From NCBI GenBank assembly GCA_019828595.1, contig JAHQRK010000006.1, positions 372,001 through 436,000 of the forward strand: a DNA stretch of 64,000 bases. The letters run 5' to 3'. A model generated the notes under the pieces. The model saw nothing but the letters and a program-made list of their open reading frames with translations, had not been told where the DNA came from and searched no databases. Source of the DNA: Aphanomyces cochlioides (taxonomy: Eukaryota; Oomycota; Saprolegniomycetes; Saprolegniales; Verrucalvaceae). Positions 56,160-64,000 of the stretch are shown here, piece after piece (position 1 is the first letter of the stretch; the number at the start of each line of letters is the position of its first letter). The position numbers were made by a program, and so were the translations under genes.

Positions 56160-56964
56160 AGGACTGCCTGTAAAATAATCGTCGATGGCGAAAAGTCCCC
56201 AACTTTCTGCGAAGGCTATGCTGCGAATAGCGCGATATATATCTCATCTGATTTGTTAAATTTCCTTGATCTTGTCCACCCTGTGAAGCTGCTAACAGCG
56301 GCTTTCGATGAATCGTAGGCAATTTTTTGCGGCATAACACCAGCGACAGAGTCAACGTTGATCACGCGTGCGTTGGTTTGGAGCACAGGGAGCAAGAATT
56401 TCGTCAAGAAGAATGGGGCCGTCAAGTTGAGATCCATCACATTGTTCCAGCCCTTCTGGTCATGCGTTGGGAATAGGCGCCAAAGTCTACATCTCGTCGC
56501 GCGACAAGAAGGCGTGCGACGAAACGGCCAACGAACTGAACACGATCGGTCGGTGCCGTCCAAATGCCGATGTGATCTAAAGCTTTTATTTAGGACGCGG
56601 CCTGTGCATTCCTGTACGATCGACTCGTTTTAGGAACAGAACTCATCACTCCCCTCAATTTTATCTAGTTCCCAGCGATTGAAGGCTGCCAACGTCTTGT
56701 CACGGCGTTGCAAGAACGCGAATCCAAGCTCCACACGCTGATCAACAACTCGGTTGAGAAAATGTTGTGATATATGTTAGCTCATGGAAGAGTAGGGTAT
56801 TTTGAGAAAATGTTGTGATATATGTTAGCTCATGGAAGAGTAGGGTATTGCATGGGGAGGCGGTTCCGGACAAATCCCTCGGCCATCATCTTGCCAATTC
56901 CTCGCGAGCCGTCCGTGATGAGCACGACTTGGCCATCCACGCCAAAAAATTGGTTGATCTCCAT
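56160..56964 (-). pseudogene. Short-chain dehydrogenase pseudogene with an internal inversion
   Basis: The minus-strand N-terminus at 56964 reads VVLITDGSRGIGKMMAEGF, the cofactor loop. The minus-strand C-terminal part (56450-56160) has NNVMDLNLTAPFFLTKFLL, then SVAGVMPQKIAYDSSKAAV with the catalytic Tyr and Lys. The piece that belongs between them is on the plus strand at 56476-56756: GAKVYISSRDKKACDETANE, then CQRLVTALQERESKLHTLIN. So a segment of about 280 bp is flipped. The C-terminus is also truncated. Confidence 0.82.
56754..56849. repeat. Tandem duplication, 2 x 48 bp
   Basis: The unit TTGAGAAAATGTTGTGATAT and the following 28 bases repeat twice exactly, at the right breakpoint of the inverted SDR segment. 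Confidence 0.9.
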
Positions 56965-57293
56965 CTTGTTACCAAGTAAACTGCAACTTGAAAAATGACT
57001 CAAAAATTGTAAAAATACGCTGTGGCCATTGAGAGTACACCGCTGTATCAAGCTCTTGAATGACTTATTAGCCTTCTAGACGCTTTCGACAGTGAGCTGA
57101 AGGGCCACATATGATGAATTGATGACTTTTCAAAGGCCGACCAAAGTTTGCATGGCGTCGTTTCTGTCGATGACAATAAAAGCACGAGAAAGTTTAAAGG
57201 AGGACTAGCGGCTGCTGCGCTGGTTTTCCTGGCCCTAAATGCCAGTTGGATTGAATGCAGTGGTGCTAGACGATCAAAACTGCAATGTATAAC
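56965..57293. other. Intergenic
   Basis: No gene supported; 3' flank of the transporter gene. Confidence 0.4.
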
Positions 57294-58286
57294 TTAGGCA
57301 ATACAATCCACCAAGTCGGCATTCCCTTGTAAAACTAATTCAGCCGGTGATGCTTCTTGGAGAATTGGGACACCAGCACCAATGGTTTGTGGCGGGGTCG
57401 TGATGGCCATCTTGTCGTCACGATTCGTTTGCGAGAGTTTTTCAACTGAAAAGATTGCCAAGCCGACCCAAACGCAGACAAACCCAACGAGTTTCAACGC
57501 TGAAAATGGTTCATTGTAGACCGCGACGCCAATCACAAGGTTCCCCGTTGGCACGATACAAGCAAAGAGTCCCAGCACCGTGAGAGGCAGTCGCTGCGCC
57601 GCCGCGGCAAACCAAACGTACGGCACAGCAGTGACAATTCCCCCTCCAACGAGGAGTAAACTTGTCAGTAGATTGCCGCGGCCAAACGAGCTGCCTTGGG
57701 GAGTTCCACGTGCTTCCACGACAATCAAATAAATCAATGATGGAATCGCCATGATGCCAAACTCCAGCGCCGTGCTGAGCACCGCATCGAGCGGCGTTTG
57801 TTTCTTGACAAAGCCGTACAAACCAAACGTGATCGCTAATGCAAACGCAGTCGAGGGGACTTCTCTGTTGGCAATTGCAATCGTCACGACGCCGGTGAAC
57901 GCCAAAAGGACAGCAATCCATTCACACCGACGAAGCCGTTCGTGGAGCAAGACGACGCCAAGCAGCATTGTAACAAACGACGTGAGGAAAGAACCGAGGC
58001 TAGCTTCGACAATATCTTGACCATTCACTGTCCAGAGCCACACGAGCCAATGCGCGCCGACTAAAAGTCCCGATGCAGTGCTGTACATGACGTCGTGGCG
58101 CGTGATGGCTCTCGTTTTGTTCCATTGCTTCGTGACAACAAGGTAGAGCAGGAGGAGCACAAATGACCAGAGGATGCGATGAGCTGTGATTTGCCATGGC
58201 GATACATTGGCTAGCTGGCGCCAGTAGAGAGGATAACAGCCCCAAGTGACATACGCCAACGTTGCGTAGATGTAGCCCAGCGGCAT
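57294..58286 (-). CDS. RarD-like EamA/DMT-family transporter
   Basis: A single 330-codon exon. The N-terminus (GYIYATLAYVTWGCYPLYWR, then HRILWSFVLLLLYL) is typical of the RarD subgroup of the drug/metabolite transporter superfamily, with ten predicted membrane helices. The middle has GSFLTSFVTMLLGVVLLHE. The 45-residue C-terminal tail is cytosolic-like and specific. Substrate is unknown. RarD proteins are mostly bacterial, so bacterial transfer into oomycetes is possible but unproved here. The gene lacks introns, unlike many neighbours. Confidence 0.9.
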   Translation of the reverse strand: MPLGYIYATLAYVTWGCYPLYWRQLANVSPWQITAHRILWSFVLLLLYLVVTKQWNKTRAITRHDVMYSTASGLLVGAHWLVWLWTVNGQDIVEASLGSFLTSFVTMLLGVVLLHERLRRCEWIAVLLAFTGVVTIAIANREVPSTAFALAITFGLYGFVKKQTPLDAVLSTALEFGIMAIPSLIYLIVVEARGTPQGSSFGRGNLLTSLLLVGGGIVTAVPYVWFAAAAQRLPLTVLGLFACIVPTGNLVIGVAVYNEPFSALKLVGFVCVWVGLAIFSVEKLSQTNRDDKMAITTPPQTIGAGVPILQEASPAELVLQGNADLVDCIA

Positions 58287-58337
58287 GACTGTGGAAAGTT
58301 GGAGAATGCAGCGTGGACTTCATGAAAATGAGGCAAT

Positions 58338-58760
58338 TTAGCCGTTAGAACGATCAAAGAAGTCTCCCCCCAACGGGGGAATGAGATCTTTGCCGTCGAG
58401 TAGTCCAGGAATATCATGCGCCAAAGTGAAACGATCGCGTCTCACCAAGCAAACGACCGAGACGGTTTCGACCCCATTCCATGCGATCTCATCTGCTGCA
58501 TGGATGAGACCGCGATGCGTTGAAATTCCGTCACGAGTCGTTTCAAGCTTGCTCATACAGTCAATTCGTAGCTCATGCAGCCAGCAATATGAATGGAACG
58601 TGGTGGCAGTGGCTTTAATTTCAGAGAAATTTGCCGTGTGATTGAAAACCTTTAGCGACCATCAAGTGCTGCTTGTACTTGTTTCTTGCTGAGGAGAGAA
58701 CGGGGGGCGATTTTGGATTCAATGGGAGCCGCGGGAAGTATTCCAAGCGCTGAAAAGACC
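58338..58760 (-). CDS. Possible small gene of unknown function
   Basis: A 73-codon frame (58556-58338) starts MSKLETTRDGISTHRGL and has AHDIPGLLDGKDLIPPLGG. A second protein-like stretch (LPAAPIESKIAPRSLLSKKQ) lies upstream near 58680-58745. I cannot find convincing splice sites that join them. Either could be a remnant. Confidence 0.35.
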
Positions 58761-58909
58761 GAATGCCACCATGTTTTCGCTTTTAATTCACGGCCAAAGC
58801 GCTTTTAACTGCTTTCACGTCGTTGATACTTCATTCTTGGATATCCATTTAGAACCTCATTGAACAAGCGGTGGACTGACGGTATAAAGCCATTTAGCTT
58901 ACGAGGAGC

Positions 58910-60458
58910 TCAACTTTCAAACGACACATTCGGTAGGAAAGGATGTTCCTCAACGCGTTTGCGCAGTTTGACCAAGTAGTCGAGATCTACCTTGGCTTGA
59001 GTTTCTTCGTTCTTTCGTCTCGTTGCGGATTCATCGAGGAGGAATTTCAACTGCGCTAGAATTGCATCTCGCTCTTCCTTGTTGTCATTTCCCTTTGAGC
59101 TTTTCACCTCTTGACTCGACATGGAAACTTGCGATTCCACGAGAGAAGGCACAGCTTCACTCTCGTCTTCCTCATCTTGTAATTCTTCCGCTTCATCACC
59201 GTCTTCTCTGCGGGTTTGTGCCAAAGACGCAGAGTGATACGACCAGTCCAAGCTATCATTCCACGACGACGACAGCGCCGCCTTGTCCTTTTCTTCCTCT
59301 TGCCTGGATATTTCATTGATGGTCATCGGCTGTGTCCTATGCACTTCATGCTGCAGCTGGTCAATCGTCCGCTCGTTCTTTTCCATGGTGTCTTGCAATT
59401 GTTGAAGATGTTTGGCGTATTTCCGCGTCAGTTGCTGGATGTCTGCCGTCTCGAGCGCTTCCACTTGGCTCTTTAAAGCTTCGATCTCGACTTCACGGCC
59501 TGGCTGCATCAATTGCTGGCATCGAGCTTGAAGTTCTTGCTCGACTTGCGCGGCTTTCTAATATGCAGAGTGATTAAATCCACCACAGCCATCAGTTTCG
59601 GTCATACCTTGAGCGCTGCGGTCAGTTCGTCGATGAGGCTTTGCTTGGTGGACAATTGCGAGCTTTGTTCAGCGAGTTGATGCTCCAGCTCGTCGATTCG
59701 AGCAAGTAATTGATCGATTTCCCGGTCGTATTGCTCCGTGAGCTCGATTTGCCGTGCTAGTTGACTCTGTGCGTCGTATAAATGGCGTTCTTGCGACGAC
59801 TGCAACCCTGAAATCTGCGCGATGTAGTTGTGTAATTGATCTCTAGCAAGGGGGAAAGCATGAGAGAAAGAATGGAACGCAGGAGGCAGTACCTTTCCCG
59901 CCGACAGGACGTCAAATGCACGTCGAATTCAATCTGTTTGGTCTGGACGACATGCTGCGCCGCTCTGAGCAGTCTATCTTTTTCCTGCAGTGCGTCTTGT
60001 GCTTGCTTTAGCTCGACACCAACTTGAGTCAGTTTCTCCCCTCGAAGGGAAGCAATGGACGGCGTGACGTCGAGGTCGTATGACGCGTGCTTTCGACAGC
60101 AATTGTGCCACAATTTATGCGCTGATTTCTTTCCCTTGTGATGGAGGAGTTCGTTGCGCTCTTTCACGACTTCACTGGCGTACTTCTCAAGGAAGAACCG
60201 CTTCTCCTGCTCGTCCCGCACACGTTCCTGTGCGAGCGCCAAGCTGGCCTTGAGCTGTTCCATTTCAGAAACAAGGTGCTGGTTGTACAGTCGGAAGTGC
60301 GTCGTGCTGAGCTCCATCGACGTATACCGAGGCAAGATCTGGAGAACATAGTTTAACAGCCTTTGTTGATCGCTACTTGGAGGCACTGCGGGTAGTCCCA
60401 GTGCTGTTGTGTCGTAGCCAAGGTCCAACGAGTCATGGCTGTCCTCGGTCGCCAACAT
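58910..60458 (-). CDS. Long coiled-coil protein
   Basis: Three exons. The first (from ATG 60458) ends at SCRRE and a 51-nt-class intron with GTACTG...GCTAG, then RDQLHNYIAQISGLQ. The second intron starts GTATGA after ELTAALK and joins KAAQVEQELQARC. About 490 residues, dominated by heptad coiled coils (EQLKASLALAQERVRDEQEK; LARIDELEHQLAEQ), with an acidic disordered stretch (EAEELQDEEDESEA) before the end. Such proteins are often centrosomal or flagellar in protists. No named family is recognised. Confidence 0.8.
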
Positions 60459-61215
60459 TTTCGACTTCTAGCCAATCAGCAAAATGCCAAGAAGGCGCGA
60501 CAAAGGTGACAGGGATCTGGTCGACGCCATTGCGAGGAAATTCTCTTAATCGTTCACACACGACTGCTGTTGAAAAGGGTAACGAGATCGTTGGCAAGAG
60601 TGGACTTTAAACCTGTCAAGTCCTCGTGGTTGACGTCCAAGACAGAGTCTTAGCTGCGAATGAGGGATTGAGGAGAGATTCTGTAGTTTCAGGGGGTATA
60701 GATCTCATTCTCCCATGCGAAACCACCTCGACAAACGTATGAAGGGGTGATGAACGCGATGGTGGCTGTGTTTGCCACATCTACATCAGTGAAATGGTCA
60801 ACATAGCACGGGAACATCCCAATCGGTTGACACGATGATGAAATACACGAAAGAGACGATGAATTTCCGCTGGTGGAGCTGTGGAGTCGGTTGCTCTCCT
60901 GATTCTCAGTACAGAATTTGCCGCAATCGATCTATCTGAAAGCCTAAAGTCCAATCCCAAGCAACAGTGGCAGCGATTATGATGTCCATCGAGTAAAGAA
61001 CGTTTGATCTATCCATCTATCGGTAATTTTCCAGCGGCATTTCGTGGCATCGGTCCATTGAAAACGCCCGAGGTAATTCTCTTCCCCAACTTGGAGATTT
61101 CCAGTGCTGCGACTTGACGACCACAGCTTTCACTTGTACAGTATTTTTCTGTGTTACTCAAAGACATATTGTTTGCAGTGTTCCGTTATGCTCTGTGTTA
61201 TCCTCTCTGAAACTC
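60459..61215. other. Intergenic region between divergent genes
   Basis: Upstream of the coiled-coil gene and of the small basic protein gene. No other feature seen. Confidence 0.5.
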
Positions 61216-61497
61216 ATGAAGAAAAGACGTTTGGCAACGACGTCCGATGGTTCGATTTTAGGACTAGCCACTCTTTTCAAGGCATTCCCTCGACGACGCA
61301 GTGGGCGACTGCTTTCCCCACCCCCTCGGCGAGTCAGTTTATTTTTACCAGAGTCCACGTTTGACTTCGGTTTCACCTGTTTCTCTCCTCTCGACGATCA
61401 AGAGCGGCACTTGTGTCGTCATGACAAAGATTCAGGCCCATCAGACGCCTACACACTCAAGCGTCGTCGTGTGGAATCGATTTTCTATCGTGTATAG
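61216..61497 (+). CDS. Small basic protein, unknown function
   Basis: Starts MKKRRLATTSDGSILG and includes FPRRRSGRLLSPPPRR; ends YTLKRRRVESIFYRV. The Arg/Ser/Pro bias and 93 residues suggest a nuclear or disordered protein. A longer frame from 61114 exists but its first part is cysteine-rich and unlikely. Confidence 0.5.
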   Translation: MKKRRLATTSDGSILGLATLFKAFPRRRSGRLLSPPPRRVSLFLPESTFDFGFTCFSPLDDQERHLCRHDKDSGPSDAYTLKRRRVESIFYRV

Positions 61498-61769
61498 TCT
61501 AGCTTTTTGCCTCAATCTTATGGCCGCGGTTCGTTGTAACATTTCGTCTGTGCATGATCTTACTTGGCTTGTAGCCTTTGAAGGCGTATATCTCAAAGAC
61601 TAATTGTGGCGTATTACAGCGCTGGCTTTCAACAATTTGTGTGTGATATTCTATCTCAAAATAAATCGACGAAATGACGGCTTCCAATGCCAAGCGATAA
61701 TGATGCTTGGTATCTCCACGATGAAATATTGTATCTGGATGACTCTGTAAGACAGAAAATCGTCCCAGT

Positions 61770-62700
61770 ATGAAGTTGCAGTCGCTGGAACGACGTGGGA
61801 GCCAACCTCTTTTTGCTTGGATCAAGTTTGTCGCTCGGCTTGCTCTTGGTATTTATGTCGGTCATCAAGCTTGGATTCACTACTATCGGCATTTTCGATG
61901 TTTGGCATTGAATTTGACGTCGCTTGGCATTCCAGGGTCTTTTATCAAGTACGAAATCTACTTTGGGGATGCAACCTATTTTATATTGAGCCGTCCGTTT
62001 GTGACTACTTTTTCAACCTTTTCTAGGTTTGCTTTGCCTATTTCGTCATGCGGTACGCTACATTTGCGATTAAACGCTTTCAATGGGAGTCATTTGGCCG
62101 TGCGAACGATCCTGGATTGTTAGCGCTTGCTGCTGGATTGTATGCTGGACCCTTGTTTTATATCTTGACAAATACGTCCACAGTACATTTTGTAATTTGG
62201 CTCAACAGTGTTTGGGTGTCGCGCGGCGACAAAATGGCGGCAGCATTTATCGGTTGTATGATGCCAACCCAAACTATAAACGTCTGCCGCTCATTAGCCA
62301 CCGCGGTGCGGATTGTTTTGTTGGATGCTACGACGAGTCTCGAACAATGGTGAAAAAGATTCGATTGAGTTTGATCGACTGTGTGGACATGCTGCCAAAC
62401 GACTCCATCTGTAGTATTCAACAGTGCCGCAAATGCTCTCCCCAGGCTTTTTCTAGGATTTGTGCTCATGCCTCATCATTCATGGTGGATACAAACCTGC
62501 GTCAAAATTGGCTACATGTTGGTGCAAACGATTGCCAGTGGGTGATTTAAGGCGTCGTTGAATGGACATCGAGAGCAAATTCGAAGTTATCCTCGACAAG
62601 TTTTGTTCGCTTTCTTTGGGTGCTTTTTATTCTGCCAATTTCAACGACAAGATACCACTGCAAATGCCAGTGAGGACTTCATTTCAACTGTGGACCCAAT
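61770..62700 (+). pseudogene. Multi-pass membrane protein gene, interrupted or with unresolved introns
   Basis: Protein-like stretches appear in three frames in order: MKLQSLERRGSQPLFAWIKF, then ESFGRANDPGLLALAAGLY with GPLFYILTNTSTVHFVIWLN, then LFLGFVLMPHHSWWIQTCVK and RQVLFAFFGCFLFC. The order suggests a single membrane protein. The joins need introns of only about 26-30 nt or frameshifts, and one in-frame stop lies near 62550. I favour a decaying gene. The family is not recognised. Confidence 0.45.
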
Positions 62701-63199
62701 GACAATCCTATGTTCTCAAATTTAAATGACGATCAACCTCCGTCATGAACGCACGATGAGTTGAAGCAAATCCAAGCGAAGGTTTCACAAAACAGCTTAT
62801 TCCAATGCGTGAGTATGCTGCTACTATCCCAGTTGCAAAATGCGCTCCAACTGTTAGATGCATTACTTTATGCAATCTGCATGCTACGTTTTGTAATTAT
62901 GACGACCTTCTTAATGACTCAAGCTTGTTGCAGACGCGCAAAACCCTCTGAATTTTCATTCTTTGAGTGATTCATATGAAACCCATCGACTGATCTATCG
63001 CCAATCTGGACAGCATAAACTGAAACCCGTCCATGATTCTTTTCGTGCTATGATTTCTTGAGATATTGTTTGAAATGAATCACTTACAGCCTCAAAGACG
63101 ATGGAGAAGAGATCAAGTTGAAGTGACAAACATGAATTGCAATTTACACATCGAGTCATTTGAAACCATAAAATTCTCTGCTGCTGCACGGGGATGGCT
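62701..63199. other. Intergenic, nothing recognised
   Basis: Short frames only, on both strands. Confidence 0.4.
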
Positions 63200-63946
63200 C
63201 TATTCTTGAGATTCCTCACGCATCGTGAGTGCCCCATCGCTCGACTCGACCTCGACTATTGCTCCTTGTGGCTGGAAGACGCGGCTATATTCTGGGTTCC
63301 GTGTGCGAATGGGCTCATCTTCAAATGCTGCAAGTGCCGAAGTGAATGCAATGCAATCGGAGCACATATTGCGATCAACGACGAGGCACACGGCTCGCCA
63401 GTGACTTTTGTCGGTCATTTTGCGTCGCAACTCTGTCAGTTTTTGCTTTTCAGCGTGACACCAGCCAAACTTAAAGCTTCCACGTGGGTTTTCAACGACA
63501 TCTTGATGGCCTATGTCATGTGCAAGCCAAGCAGCTCCAAGACTAAGTTCGCACTGGGGTAAAAATCCATCAGCGGTGCCATCAACTCCAAATCCGCTAA
63601 TGGTTCGACCTGCTACGAGGCGTTCCGCTTCCTAGCGAGGCATAACCTCCTCGTCGACTACCTCAGCGTGACAAGTCGTCGTCTTAGTGAAAAGGACTTG
63701 AGGAAATGCGCAACGTGGAACTTGTAGTTGTATTTCGATGCAGAGGTTTCTACAGTTGGCTTTGGCTTCGAAAGCCCAGGACGATCGATCCTGTTTAGGA
63801 AATATCTCTGGGAAAAGTGCGGTCTCGACACTGTTGAGAAATCTACTGTCAATTTGGCTAGCACCAGTTGACACCTCGTCCCAAGCCCCCAACCGCTTGT
63901 CGTCACTAATGCGAGTCGATCCAGTCGGCAATGACAACTTACCCCC
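63200..63946 (-). CDS. DYW-like cytidine-deaminase-fold protein, possibly interrupted
   Basis: The C-terminal part reads WCHAEKQKLTELRRKM, then DRNMCSDCIAFTSALAAF, then PIRTRNPEYSRVFQPQG. HAE plus CxxC are the zinc ligands and catalytic Glu of the deaminase fold. The spacing and the later I-R-x-x-x-x-x-R-x-F-x-x-G pattern fit the DYW-type group, known from plant organelle RNA editing and reported in some protists and fungi. The upstream frame (63937-63632) is the same frame separated by one TAG at 63630-63632. That is either a stop or part of a tiny intron (GAG/GTAGTC...GCTAG, 30 nt). A GGGG/GTAAGT at about 63945 may be another splice donor. The terminal Asp-Tyr-Trp tripeptide is absent, and the gene may extend past the right edge. 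Confidence 0.65.
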
Positions 63947-64000
63947 GAACGTTTTCAGCCTTTCTTGGCCCCTTGGCCCCGAAGTCGCTTAAACATTCAT

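Noticed and set aside
58381..60610. Plus-strand frames in the transporter/coiled-coil region
   Set aside because: Composition mirrors the real minus-strand coding sequence; no independent support.
63194..63562. Plus-strand 122-codon frame
   Set aside because: It is antisense to the DYW-like deaminase, whose zinc motifs are on the minus strand.
1..64000. CRISPR arrays, tRNA or rRNA genes
   Set aside because: No regularly spaced direct repeats, no tRNA cloverleaf with a proper T-loop and no rRNA core sequences were found; the window is eukaryotic.

Overview
The window looks like an oomycete (water mould) nuclear genome. The reasons are clustered secreted NLP (necrosis- and ethylene-inducing-like) genes, a Crinkler-type kinase, compact eukaryotic genes with GT-AG introns mostly of about 43-60 nt, and a transposon set typical of stramenopiles (Mutator-like, Crypton, pogo, Tc1, Harbinger, copia). 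TTTAGGG-type telomere-like motifs and moderate GC fit too. A Saprolegniales-like genome is a guess; genus and species cannot be read from the sequence. Exon limits were inferred by hand from reading frame and splice motifs.

Layout. Positions 1-6.4 kb hold housekeeping-type genes: an EF-hand/WD40 protein running off the left edge, a small divergent gene, an RBR ubiquitin ligase and a PLP threonine dehydratase. Positions 6.8-10.3 kb are a complete but dead Mutator-like element with 545-bp inverted ends and a 9-bp target duplication. Positions 12.4-17.6 kb hold the most unusual gene: one protein of about 1,730 residues that joins a helical N-terminus, a degenerate kinase, a C2-like domain, a P-loop GTPase, a TIR-like 'SHTW' domain, TPRs and a ZZ-type zinc finger. 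A Crypton relic (18.5-20.4 kb), an RGLG-like copine/RING ligase, an LtrA-family membrane protein and a dual-specificity phosphatase follow.

Positions 26-42 kb are a rearranged accessory region. It has two MITEs, a 2 x 1,930-bp near-perfect palindrome carrying mirror copies of a broken NLP gene, a fold-back element, a collapsed paralogue of the giant kinase/GTPase gene (34.5-36.4 kb), and three intact NLP genes in a head-to-tail row.

Positions 42.8-64 kb mix single-copy enzyme and transport genes (an extended SDR, a RarD/EamA transporter, a coiled-coil protein, a DYW-like deaminase) with dense transposon debris. The debris includes a copia relic, a pogo element nested in the arm of a larger fold-back element, a frameshifted Tc1 transposase and a Harbinger scrap touching a headless Crinkler kinase. 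An SDR pseudogene there has an internal inversion.

Two themes connect the accessory parts. One is likely host- or microbe-facing proteins (NLPs, Crinkler kinase, NLR-like multidomain protein) that sit beside or inside mobile DNA. The other is frequent inversion: long palindrome, fold-back elements, inverted SDR segment, convergent decayed genes.
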